From Diphasiastrum complanatum (Eukaryota > Streptophyta > Lycopodiopsida > Lycopodiales > Lycopodiaceae), in contig CM055112.1 of the NCBI GenBank assembly GCA_029204225.1, forward strand, positions 28,918,703 through 28,982,702: a stretch of 64,000 nucleotides of DNA, written 5' to 3'. This document shows positions 8,683-19,325 of the stretch, in pieces. Made by a program: the position numbers and the translations under genes. The notes under the pieces were generated by a model. That model saw only the letters and a program-made list of their open reading frames with translations. It was not told the origin of the DNA and searched no databases. Numbering within the stretch: position 1 is the first letter of the stretch; each line of letters starts with the position of its first letter.

Positions 8683-10156
8683 CACTACAACACCCGCCGT
8701 GATTTGTGACGTGTTTTGCGACGTGAATCGCGAGTTTAATTTTTTTTTTAAACTCGTTGCGGATGTCAAAAAAACACATCACAATGAGGTCGTCAGAATT
8801 TGACAAATACAGGACACGTTGGAGTCCGACATACAAAAGTTGTCGGCTTCCCGGACCTCAAGTCCCAATGGTTGACACGAGTCCGATGTGGACATCGGAA
8901 TGCGACATCCAAAGACATCACATGCAATCCGACGTGGATGTCGGATTTCGACGAGAACATAGGGATGTCGGTTGAAATAGAACGACCTCAAAAATCATCC
9001 AAAAGACGTCCATGCGACGTTCATTTGACGTCTACATATATGTCGGATTCCGATGTCCCGAAAACATGTTGGAATCCAACATTTATTAACAGAACCATTC
9101 TAGAAAACGTCCGACTATCCAACGTGTGTCCGACGCGTTTCAATGCCGAATTGTGATGTCCCTGATTAGGTTAAAAAAAAAAAAAATGCTTAAAAAATAG
9201 TGTGCGCATTTTTATCGGGTTGTTCTTGGAGTGGTGTTTTTGGAGAAGCGATGTTCACGAACTGTTTTTGAAACAATATTTTTGAGTTGCATCCAACATT
9301 TGAACCAAATAACAAGCTAAGCATGAGGTACTTTTCATTCCTAAATTATTTAATGCACATAGATTACTTTTCATTCTTATATTTTATTGTATTACTTCAT
9401 GTGCATTATGATTGACAATACTTTATTGCATTGCTTTATACACATCATAAATTTCATTTAGATTTCTATATGTAATATTGATTCTTGTTTTAAAATCCAA
9501 CATTGCACATGGTTTTGAATTCTTAGTTAGTTATTACGTCAATCCACATCTCAAAATTCGACATTGCAATTTAAAAAAAAAAGAACATTGCACATATAAA
9601 AGCAATGGCAATATAGCACGATCATTTGCAATAATAATATATTCATAACATCAATCAATGTATTACAAAATTGGTGCTTTAATTTCGCATGAGTCTCTAG
9701 ATCTAGATCTAACATCAACTAGAAACCGCATCAACTAAAACCTATAAACCTAATCTACTCATCGTCGTCATGACGTCCAGTCTGCATGAACACAAGCAAA
9801 CAAACTACATTAATATTTAATGCTCGATCGTACTAAATTAAAAAAAATTAGTATGAATACAAAAGCTAGTACTTACATTTGGAGGATGACCATTGCTCCT
9901 TAGTTTGTCAATTAATGCATCGAATGATTCCTTGAAGGCAAAGTCGTACTCCTCCTTAGTTGGTAGACGTCCATAGTTTGCCAACTATCCATGCATTCAA
10001 TTTAAATTGAAATTCATTTAGGGCTAGGTTGGAGCAATCACTCATAATGCATATTAAAAAATAAAAACATATGAAATCAAAGATAAACTATAAGAGTAGT
10101 TTAGGTTCACTTACCATGCTTGCTTGTAGTCCTGCCTTTCCGCTCGAGCCCAACAT
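8683..10156. mobile_element. CACTA-like (En/Spm) DNA transposon remnant, left end
   Basis: Begins CACTACAACACCCGCC at the point where homology to the 13.2-kb repeat breaks, which marks an insertion junction. The next 480 bases carry about eleven copies of GTCGGA or TCCGAC in both orientations, like the subterminal repeats of CACTA elements. Small transposase-like exons on the minus strand follow (9755-10156). No matching right end was found, so the extent is uncertain and the element is probably broken by the Copia debris from about 10160. Class assignment rests on the CACTA end, the repeats and the exon pattern, not on a full transposase domain. Confidence 0.55.
9755..10156 (-). pseudogene. 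Three 3' exons of a transposase-like gene
   Basis: On the minus strand three exons fit together in phase with canonical splice sites: 10156-10115 (ends ATG, donor GTAAGTG), 9984-9877 (108 bases, acceptor ..GATAG, donor GTAAGT) and 9781-9755 (acceptor ..TGCAG, ending in TAG). The peptide has the stretches GSSGKAGLQASM, NYGRLPTKEEYDFAFKES and a short acidic tail HDDDE. The splice sites and phases are seen directly. The resemblance to C-termini of plant Ptta/En/Spm transposase-family proteins is from memory and not tested. The 5' exons are missing; unrelated Copia sequence begins just beyond 10156. Confidence 0.5.
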
Positions 10157-11080
10157 CTAGATCAAGATATAACACCTAGAACTTGATAGATCATTGGATT
10201 AAGCAATCAATAACTCTTAATGATTGTTTAGTACAATCATCATTGTCCTTTTTCTCTAAAAATTGATATGGTATCAGAGCCAATTCTAAGAGTGATCTAA
10301 TGATTAATAAATCTTGTGAATTCATTGACAATGAGTTGTTTTTGAGCTTTACTTGAGAGGCAAGTTCAAGGAGATAGGTACCATCAATATTTTTGGTCAA
10401 GATCAATTTTTGGGCTGCTGATGTACTGTCCACGTGTGAAACCGTACATCAACCTTCAAATTAACTTCCTTTGGTGTTTTTGACCCAAAAATGTGCATAC
10501 TAGTCCAAAGTTCAAGGTTTTTGGTGCATTGTCTAGATCTAGGTTCAATATATTGAATGCTAATGATCAAATAGTGTTTTGATTCAGTGAAGCAATTCAT
10601 TTTGAAGCATTAGATCAGTTCTATAAGGTTGATTTGTTCAGATCTTAAGTGTGTGTGAAATATCAAACAAAATTGTACTAGAATCAATTTTTTGGAGGAG
10701 TGATTTTCTAGGATATTTGGAGTAGATATATTATACCATCATCTAAGTTGAACTAGGTTGATTGGGCCAAGATTAGAAGCTTCTTGGTGTGGTGGCCTAG
10801 TCATTATAGATTTCCACAAAATCAATTAATTAAGTAGTATAAAAGGTTTGATCGTTCCCCAAGAGAGAATAATCTCATCTTTGGTATGATAAATGTATGT
10901 ATGATGGTAAACATACTGGAATATGTAATATTCACAGTGAATACTACAGCGACATATCTAGTTATCCAAAGATATTTGGATAAATTGGCATCCAGGAACA
11001 CCAATGATGAAACAATTTGGTCAAGGTCTGTGATTATAAAGATTACTTTATCTTTCAAGTTCTTCTAATAACAGTTAGGC
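10157..11080 (+). mobile_element. Copia LTR end, PBS and leader debris
   Basis: TGGTATCAGAGCC at 10269-10281 is a Copia primer site in plus orientation. Downstream lies a leader-like stretch with a CACGTGTGAAA motif at 10431-10441, as in the other Copia leaders here. The expected CA end of the LTR is degraded before the PBS. No gag can be read with confidence; short frames at 10191-10433, 10822-11058 and 10886-11068 are not supported. Confidence 0.6.
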
Positions 11081-11253
11081 AATTAGATCAGACAACAACT
11101 AGCAAATAGATTCATCAAATAAAATCGCATTGGCTAAAGATTCCTCTTAATCAAACATAGAGAATTAGTTCTTATCGCGAAAATCAAACAGAATAGAGCA
11201 TCAAACAAGTTCATTATCTGAACACATAGCTCATTCTGAATTAAAAGAAGTCT

Positions 11254-11289
11254 TACTTAAGGTAATGCTTAACAGCTTCGGCTAAATCC
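11254..11289 (-). other. Possible terminal exon of a captured or disrupted gene
   Basis: On the minus strand a ..TGTGCAG acceptor is followed by codons reading DLAEAVKHYLK and a TAA, then an AT-rich stretch that looks like a 3' untranslated region down to about 11080. The signal is short and the parent gene is not recognised. Confidence 0.25.
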
Positions 11290-11290
11290 C

Positions 11291-11806
11291 TGCACACATT
11301 AGTTAGAATTGTTGCTCCCTAGTGACGTCTGAAAATCTGCGTTAGAGTGACTGAAATTCAATAAAACATGAGAAATATGTGTGATGCAAATAGAACAATA
11401 TCGCAAACAGTTACAGATCATACAGAGTGTATTTGCTCAATTGATAAAAAGTAATACTCTAAAAGATGACAGAGAGAAGAATGCTCAAGTTTATGAAAAC
11501 TTGCTCTTCTTTCTCTCTATTGATACTCAAAACTGTGTAAATGCGTAAGTACAATGGCACGAAGTGTTGACCTTATAGGAATGATCATCGACCTCAATGC
11601 CATTTACCAACCGTCAAAATGTCGGTTGAGATCCACTACTGCGTCTCTATAGAACGTCGCAAATTCTAACCTAAATGTGAATTTACAAAGTGCAAATAGG
11701 CCTTTACTTGAATTTAGGCACTATAGCACATTTGCATGTATAAAAATTAAATTTTTTTACAATATATAACAATAACTTGGATAATGTGGGATCATGAGGC
11801 TCCACA
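11291..11806 (-). repeat. Candidate LTR beside a gag-only element
   Basis: Read on the minus strand this 516-bp stretch starts TGTGGAGCC and ends GTGTGCA (TG..CA). It is preceded by a purine tract GAGGAAGGGGA at about 11809-11820, next to the stop of the gag-like gene, which is the layout of a 3' LTR. The partner 5' LTR is not seen, so the inner boundary is a guess. Confidence 0.45.
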
Positions 11807-11848
11807 TATCCCCTTCCTCAGCTATGCAGCGGCTCGCAAGCAATTTAT

Positions 11849-12830
11849 TTACATTCTTCTCTGTCGCTTCCTGCTGGCTGGCTTGCTATGAAAAATAGCC
11901 TTAGCTCGGGCTTTGTTCTCTTCATTAACTTGCTGTAAGGTCATTCCTTTTGTAGCAAGGAAATAATTATTCTTCTGATTGTAATCTTCCTAGAATGACA
12001 GATTCGGATATCCCCCCATTCCTTGATTCCCCAATGGTGCAAGAGGGTTATCGATTAATGTGTTGTTTACAAGATGCGTGTACCAACTATCCTTAGACAT
12101 GATTTTAGACATCTCAGCAGAAGGGACAACTAGTGAGAGGGCAGCATATGTATATTCTGGGAATTTTTTCAAGTCCTTGGGCGTGTGAAGGGACTTGTGG
12201 ACTCCTGTCAGCCAGTCTTGGTCGACCGCTAATCTGCGTGTCCATGGATCGCCAAGAAGGGTAGCTCGGTAATACACATGAGCGACCGGTAGCTGATCTT
12301 CGAATTTGTCGGAAGCTAGTGCCTTATTCGGATCAAAGATTATGGAGGGAAGAAAATTGTCCCATTTTGTTGCAATCCCCATTAAATGCTCTAAGTCTCG
12401 GGCGTAAGTGGCTGCCTCGCGAACTGTTTGATTAGGGCAGTTGAAGTAGTTATTGGTGAATAGGGTGAGAGCCCTTCTAGCATCTACATCCGTAGCACCA
12501 CCGTACTCTGATGGAATGATCGGCCAATTGAAATTTTGAATTGTGATTTTGTCCAGAGGGTTGCCGCATTCCGCCCATTTGGATCGTCGTGTGCATGGCA
12601 GGAAGTGCGCAATCACCCGCAATTGTTGCGGACTTGTCACATAGGCCCTGATGGCCGTAGGGTCGCGTTCAAACAGCTGTTGATGCCACTCTGGTTGTGG
12701 GTGGAGGGTAATGCTTGCAGCTCCTTGCCCTTTATTGTCTGAGCTGAGAACGATATCTGCCAGCCGCCTCTTGATGACTCGTGGGGATACTTTGATAGGA
12801 ATTCATTTATTTTCTCACATGTGTTCCCAT
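11849..12830 (-). pseudogene. Gag-like ORF of Gypsy family A type, second copy
   Basis: The main open stretch is 11990-12640; the frame continues past a single TAG (11990-11992) to a TAA at 11849 with a basic tail RKRQRRM. Upstream, homology extends in another frame to about 12830, so there is a one-base shift near 12700. It closely parallels the C-terminal half of the gene at 58992-61094: both share KWAECG, FNWPI, TDVDARRAL, LMGI.TKWD and DPNKALASDK. I know no named domain for it. Because the same gene family precedes integrase at 21.2-21.8 kb, gag is the best guess. Here it lies directly against a purine tract and LTR-like end with no pol, as in gag-only (TR-GAG type) non-autonomous elements. 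Confidence 0.7.
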
Positions 12831-13102
12831 TGCACGAAAGAGTGTCAAAGTATTCTAGGTTCTATTCTCGTGGCTTCTTTCAAACAACATATTTTATCTC
12901 CGTTCATTAGTCGACTCACCACCTTCTTCACTTTTCGGATTAGCTACAGTCAGTTGTTGGTAGAGTCTCATTGACATCATCATAGTTTGCGCACTTTTTT
13001 TAATGCTCGAATCTGAACTAATCTTAGTTGTAGTGCAAGCTTTGCTCTTGTTTGAGCATATCTTTCTCATCAATGTACCTATTAGTATTTTTTTGAATAA
13101 AT

Positions 13103-13280
13103 GCACCAGGGTGTTTATTCATTTATTGGATAGAACCAAGTGCATAATGCACTTGAGGATTAACATATAATTAACTTCAACCAAGTGCAAAACTTAGCAT
13201 GGTGTTTCTTCATTTAGTGGATACAACCAAGTGCATAATGCACTTGAGGACTAACATATAATTAACTTCACCACTAAATG
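13103..13280. repeat. Two imperfect tandem copies, 91-bp offset
   Basis: The block with GGTGTTT..CATTTA..GGATA..ACCAAGTGCATAATGCACTTGAGG and the following ATAATTAACTTCA occurs twice, offset by 91 bases (13141 and 13232 for the shared TGCATAATGC). TGCATAATGCA is itself nearly palindromic. Confidence 0.75.
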
Positions 13281-13560
13281 AGAAATATACTCATTTTATG
13301 AAGTCACTTCCAAATTATGCAATGTCCCAAGTACCCTTCAAAACTCCTTGAAAATGGGAGAATTGTTTTAATACTAAGGTCATCATTACTAACAATAATG
13401 ATAAGATCATCAACACATACATAGATGGTCACACAATTAGTCTTCAAGAATTTCAAATTCTTTTTGGAGATATTACTAGATGACCTTTGTATGCATTCTA
13501 ATAAGTCAAGCCATCTCAAAAAGCCAAGAAAGATGTCGTCAATATGGAATACCTCTGGAT
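13235..13560 (-). pseudogene. Copia reverse transcriptase fragment
   Basis: The minus-strand reading includes LKTNCVTIYVCVDDLIIIVSND, recognisable as the Copia RT catalytic strand with one inserted residue in the YVDD motif. Flanking codons are too short or shifted for a longer model. The left 162 bases are duplicated at 8521-8682. Confidence 0.65.
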
Positions 13561-16500
13561 CCTACCAAATGTCTAATTTATGAAATACTCCCCGCTTTCT
13601 CTCCCCATCCTTTCCTCGAGTTGAAATTTTTACCATGATAGTACGAGAGGTTGCCTCTTTCTCGCTAACTTGAACTGCCATTAACAAAATGTAAACACCA
13701 AACTAGTCCCTAATAATTGCTTTGTTGACTTGGTGGCCATGTATTTCCCCTACATATATTTGACATGGAAGATGTCCTTGTTTTGCACCCTTGTTGCTAA
13801 GTTTGTTAGTGGGGGGCCGGGGCGAAGGGCAAAGTCAATGCCATGGAATCTTCACTAAATAAATGTGTGTAGGTGGTAAAGCTTTGCTATGTATTATCCA
13901 TGGCACGAGAAAAGAGCTATTTATAATACATTTTTTAGATCCTTTTTTCTTCACAATTTTTTATGATTTATTTTTGTGTTTTTCGCAATTTTTTGCATAA
14001 TGACCAAGTGAGATGTTAAATTGTTGCATATTTTTTTAAAGGTTTTCTTTGTTGTCCATAGAATTTGTATGTAGACCACCTATGATGGGCTACCAAAGGG
14101 GACACTATGTGACAGCCATTAATTAACTATTCAAATGCATATTTTGCTAAGATGTTCATTTACTATAATGTGTTAACCTTTTATTGGAGGTCCACATGAG
14201 AGGAGGGTGGGAAAAAGGCCACAAAGTTTCTACTTTTGAAATTAACATGGAAATCTTTCTTTCCAGATTAACCTAAAATTCTGCTTTAAGCACCTAGCAT
14301 TACCCAACAAACAATGAATTGCAGTTTGCCACTAGCAATATTAGATCACTACAAAAAATTGCCACTAGCTCGCATCTTCTAGGAATTGCCACTAGCTCGC
14401 ATCTTCTAGGCACTTGGGCTCTTGGCCCCGATGCCTTGATAGGCAATTTTTTTTTTAGCGGCTACCCAAAGCGTCACACCATTGGACAGCCAAAAAGATT
14501 ATCCCATAACCAACCTCCTGCTCTGTCATGTAACTCTTGTAACTGCAAACTAGATAGTAGTCTCACATGCACGTGTGTGTGTGCCCGAGAGAGTGGAGCT
14601 GGTACCTGCAAAAAAATGTCACCATTGTGGGGAAGTAGCACCGATGCCCGCAAAAAATTGGCACCACGTAAAAAAATGGCACCGATGCTCGAAGTACATC
14701 TGAGCTGGTACCCGCAAGACAGATTTTTCTCGAGCACCTTTTTATTTGGGCAGTGGCACCACATAGCTGGTTTCTAAGTAGTGCCCTAAAAGCACCGTCT
14801 GGGGACGATCAAAACTTCAAACACGTGGAGGAATTCTACAAAAGCCAAGTCAATTCCAGAAGGAAAGTTGAGAGAATTGCCGCCTTCTTTTTGCCAAATC
14901 GGATGCGTGTTGGTCGCCTGGTCACAGCAGTCAGCGTCTTCCAATTCTCTCTAAACACGCCACCCACTAACAATTGTGGGTGGGGGCACAGTCTCAACCA
15001 CACTACAATACGTTGACTCAGTCATGACTGATGCTGATGACACTAATACATAAAAATACTACTTTTATGTATTGCTAAGTCATGTTCAATAGATGATTCT
15101 ATGGTAGGGTAGCAGTCATGACGCACGACCATTGACAATCATCTTTTATGCACTTGGGATTAGAAGATATTGGGCAATTCTGTTACAATTATTTTGATAC
15201 CTAAGAAAATGGCAAATTCAAGGCAAGACAAGGAATAGTCCTGATTTGTGGGAGATATTTGATATGCTAGTACAGTCGCAAAATCCTGTAAAAATCCAAG
15301 AGTCAACTGAGTGAAAATTTAGTGGTTATTCTCTCTGTGAAATTTGTGGTTCAAACTGCTGAGGTACTTTTGGTATGAATTTATTACATAAAGTGTTTAA
15401 AAAGCAGAAAGACACATATGAAGAGATGTTGGATACTTTGGGCTGGGCGACGTGGTACTTTGTGAAAACTCCAATTCTATTACTGAACATATCCATGATC
15501 CTTCATGTCCTGTTGATGAAATTGCCACTAATAGCACTGATTTATAAAATTTAGGTTACTGACCTTTCTAAAACTTGATACATCAGAAACACAAAGTAAA
15601 ATTATACTGGGCCCCAGGCATATCTATCGTATCAGTTGGATATATTGCGAAAGGTAGCATATCTATCACTATCAGTTGCATATATTGCGAAAGGTACCAA
15701 CTCCCACTAACTATAATGAGCAAGGTTCAATTAATCATGCTCCAAAAAGGATATATATTTATACTGCGAGATCATGGCTTCATTTACCTTGTAGGTGGAT
15801 TAGAATCACCAATAAAAAAATGAGCAACCGCACTTATTTCAGATAACATGCACAATTACCATCCAGACTTGTTTTTTCCTTTTAAAGGCAAACCTGAGCA
15901 GTACCTTTTTTATGAAGCTTAAGCAAAACTGTGAAATAATTCACGCACTCCGAATAATCTCCCATCAATGTTGAAGATCAAGCTTTGATCGTATATCTAT
16001 AACCAATCAAAATGGTATGCAAGCACGAATTCATAAACGGTTGGACACAGAATCTATAAACAAATGAATTGGTCTGCAACAACAGAATTTGAAGTAATAG
16101 CAAGCGCAGACTCCTGTCTTCACGAAAATACTGTTCCTGTTTTGCAGCTCTGACACTAAATCGTCATATGGCCAACAATGTTTGTGTACTTATGCAAATA
16201 CGAAGCCATGTACATCTTCAATCCAAGTCGTGATTTACAATTGTGAACAAGAATATAACTGGGTTGTTTTTGCCCTTTTTGGGCAGGCATAATCTTATTT
16301 GAAGCACCTTTTAAGTCCCAATCGAAAGAACTGAACGAACTACGATTAACGATGCTTCAACTGCCAATTTAGCATAAAAACTACCAATCTACAAGTTGAA
16401 TAATTCCTAAAACAAGGGCATGCGTGAGCCCCGGAAAAGTTTTTTTTTGTTTGAATGATCCTACACCATAAAAATAACGACATCTGAAGAATATTTCGAG

Positions 16501-16583
16501 CCCGTTGTTGGTGTCGAACAAGTAACCCTGTCACCATCACCTCATGTATTTGCACATGCGGATGCAGAAAACATTCAAAACCT
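13561..16583. other. Non-coding stretch downstream of the GTPase gene
   Basis: No gene is supported. It holds a 27-bp perfect tandem duplication (14357-14410), two CACTACAA motifs (14348 and about 14998) and several GGCACCGATGC-like repeats between 14640 and 14760, hinting at another decayed DNA transposon. The right end (about 16300-16583) should include the 3' untranslated region of the minus-strand GTPase. A few frames of 60-150 codons (e.g. 14319-14777) show no family match and are not kept. Confidence 0.5.
14357..14410. repeat. 27-bp perfect tandem duplication
   Basis: Two adjacent exact copies of a 27-base unit (AATTGCCACTAGCTCGCATC plus TTCTAGG) at 14357-14383 and 14384-14410, just inside a CACTACAAAAAA motif. 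Confidence 0.9.
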
Positions 16584-18437
16584 CTAGTAATCTATGATAG
16601 GCTCTCCAAACGTATGGTTTCTTGATATATGGCATGGCAAATCGAAAAGCTTCGCCGTAATAACTTTGAAAATCTTCTGTACATTGATGTTATGTGTTGC
16701 GCTCGAGAAAAATAGAGATGCACCCATGGTGTGTGCGTAATGCATAGCCTGCAACATTTCAAAAGACATCTGCTCAAACTCACAACATATGAACTATATT
16801 CGACACTCAGATGGAAGATTGGAATCTGCGGGTGGCCTTCCATTTATTTACAATTATTAAACCTTACGATACAATTATATCTGATGCGTTTGGAAGTTAT
16901 CTCGAAAACTAAAACACGCAAAAAAGAATGTTCGCCATTTATCCTCATTCTGTAAAGAATCTCAGCTGACCTGTTGAATTATCGTGAATTGGATATCGTC
17001 CGGAAAGTTGACAAATTGGTCGTATTTGGCACCGATCAAAATTGGCATAGCAGTCTGATCACGTTCATGAACGGGTCACAGAGCGAGTAAGAAAAGCCAG
17101 ATAAAGGTATTGCAATTACCCAGTAGACGTACTAGCTACGATTTAATAAAAACGACATTGATAATAGCAAATGCAATGCACTGGCGACTGAACTATGTTA
17201 CCTTGTTGTGAACCCGAGCTTGCAAGAACCACTCTTTGACACTGAAAAGAAAAGCAAATAAGAACACATATTAGTGGTCAAATTCAGAAAGCCCGCTGAT
17301 GCTAACTAAACTACCCCAAATAGATAGATATTTTGTCGAAGGGGAAAATTACACATTCGGCAAGTTCTAGGTTAAAAATTAATCTTTTCTATACCTGTTC
17401 AAAGTCGATCTTCGAGTTAAGTCGAACACAAACAAGAGAGCAGCTGCATCTTGGCAGACGATTGGTAGCAAGCCTTCTAACTGTCCATAACCTGCCCGAA
17501 GAATATACACTTACTATTTAGATTTTATAACGGCGACTGCCTTGTTTGAAATGCCGCAAATACATTGAAATTCGAAGAAGGCAGAAAGACAGTTTCTCTT
17601 AGAGGCATAAGGAAATTGAATTGGACGGATATCTCTAAAAGAAAATAAGAAGGCGCGCTACCAGATGTCAAGCATTAAAAACAATAACAGACTAAAGACA
17701 TACCGCTAAGTTCCGAGAGGCTAAATATTATTTTTGCGTTCTTAAGCGCCACAATTTTCTGCATGGAAACCATCCCTGCCGTTGGGATATACCGGTCGCT
17801 CCTCTTTTTGATACCAACATAATTTTCCTGAATTTTGAAGAGAGAAAACCATTTTTCGTCATTCTCTATTGTATAATAGCACAAGAGGTTATTTTGATCG
17901 ACAATTCTACAATTCTCGCATGCATTGGAATTAACGACTACATCGATCCTGATCTGAAAATATACGCATTTAAACTCTACATGAGCTACATCACCAATAG
18001 ATTACCATGAAGCTCGACTTCCCCGTTTCACAGTCTCCCAGCATTCCGACCTTCACGACCACGGTATCATCTGCAACACTGTCAAGAACATCTACTTTTC
18101 TGCTTTGTGTTCGAGATAATGTTGGCATCCAGATCTGTACAACTTCGGGACAGGTATCGAGACCGTCAATGGTGCATTCGTTGATACCAAAATCCATGTC
18201 CTTTAATCGGCTGTGCCTGAGCCTACGGTAAGGGGCGGCTGAAGGCAAGGAAACTGTCACTGCAGCACAGCATGCGGTCAGAGTTAGCATCGACTGTCTC
18301 CAAATCCGTCGCCCCGCATACACTACTTTCCTTCTCAGAGCGCTAAAATACACCCCCAATCCTTTCACCTGCTTCAGCAAATCCTTATTAAATCTGGCAT
18401 CCGGCCCAGCGCTGATATTCATGATACAATCCAACAT
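16584..18437 (-). CDS. SGP1: SGP1-like (Spg1/Tem1 family) small GTPase, six exons
   Basis: Exons, 5' to 3' on the minus strand: 18437-18006, 17827-17704, 17491-17395, 17241-17202, 17054-16971, 16748-16584. All introns are GT..AG, all phases agree, and the total is 942 bases (313 residues plus TAG). An in-frame TAG stands directly before the start ATG. Exon 1 carries an AAPYRRLR stretch and the P-loop GDCETGKSS (134-142). Later exons give FVFDLTRRSTLNS, MPILIGAKYDQF, LFFSSATHNINVQKIF and the C-terminus GEPIID, all typical of plant septum-promoting GTP-binding proteins. The family binds and hydrolyses GTP and relates to yeast Spg1/Tem1, which act in septation and mitotic exit signalling. Oddities: the G3 region reads SELSG instead of WDVGG, and G4 reads AKYD. 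SGP1 versus SGP2 is not resolved. Confidence 0.93.
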
Positions 18438-19263
18438 CTAATCACCACAACAAACAAGAAGCTCGTTATATTCACATCCCAAGCAAATCTCACAAGATCT
18501 TCACACATTGGATCCGCCGCTGACCTGCTCTTTCCAGCAATAACTTTCGCAAATTTCAACCAATCTACCCCAATTTTAGATCAGAAAAAGCCCCTTTATC
18601 ACCTTAACATCAGACCAGCACGGCCTTATTCCCGATCCATCAGAATCTCTGTACAGAATGCCGATCAGCTCGGCGACTTGTCAGCGGCACAAAGGAAAAC
18701 CGAGATGAGGAGGAGGAGGAGCAGGAGCAGGATCAGAGCAAACAAGACCTGAAGCTTTATGCGAAGGAGACAGGTATGGGGGGTCAGGCTACGTGCCTTA
18801 AGGACACGCCTAAATCTGGATCCATCGGTTCGATGCCAACCACGTGTCAAGCACTCTGAGCGTTTTCAACGATCGGCTACTTTGCAGGCGACGTGGCAGA
18901 ATCTGGCGCTGCCAGCAACACCATCCGACGTTCGGTGCTTTAATCTGTCTGCGCGCCATGGCTTCGGGTCTGGACGATCGGCTGACGGAGGGTGCGTGTC
19001 CGTCTGTTAGAGGGCTAGGGAGGACGCGGAAGCGAAGGCGGAGGCAGAGGCGGAGTGAGTGGCAGAGCAGGGATGGAATCAATGATATTCACATTGGCAT
19101 AGGCGAGGAGGCGCCGCCGCCACCACCACCAGCACCGCAGCCGAGGAGGAGGAAGAAAGAAGAATCGCAGGAAGTATTGTGGAAGGGGCGTGGAAGCGTG
19201 TGGACACTTGCATTGAGGTCGCCGAGATACTCTTCTACTTTCAAAGTCAGCATGAAAATATAA
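18438..19263 (-). promoter_or_regulatory. GC-rich upstream region of the GTPase gene with G-box and ABRE-like motifs
   Basis: The stretch upstream of the GTPase start is far richer in GC and CpG than its surroundings, as for a promoter or untranslated first exon. CACGTG lies at 18841-18846 and ACGTGGC at 18891-18897, cores bound by plant bZIP/bHLH factors. Open frames on both strands here (for example 18844-19263 plus) are low-complexity, Arg- and Pro-rich, and not supported as genes. A divergent gene starting near 18960 on the plus strand cannot be excluded. Confidence 0.5.
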
Positions 19264-19325
19264 ACTAAAGCTTTATTTACTATTCTGCACCACACCATAA
19301 AATTTTTAGTACAATAAAAAAAACA

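Noticed and set aside
8757..9156. Overlapping frames of 70-118 codons in the GTCGGA-rich stretch
   Set aside because: All appear to come from the repeated GTCGGA/TCCGAC core and lack any recognised motif.
13026..13033. TTGTAGTG as the right end of the CACTA element
   Set aside because: Only nine bases match the left end in reverse, and unrelated Copia and gag-like DNA lies between.
14348..15007. A second CACTA element between two CACTACAA motifs
   Set aside because: Both motifs point the same way, so they cannot be the two ends of one element.
18844..19263. A 139-codon plus-strand gene in the GC-rich block
   Set aside because: Arg/Pro low complexity, overlapping frames on both strands, no motif; more likely promoter or untranslated sequence.
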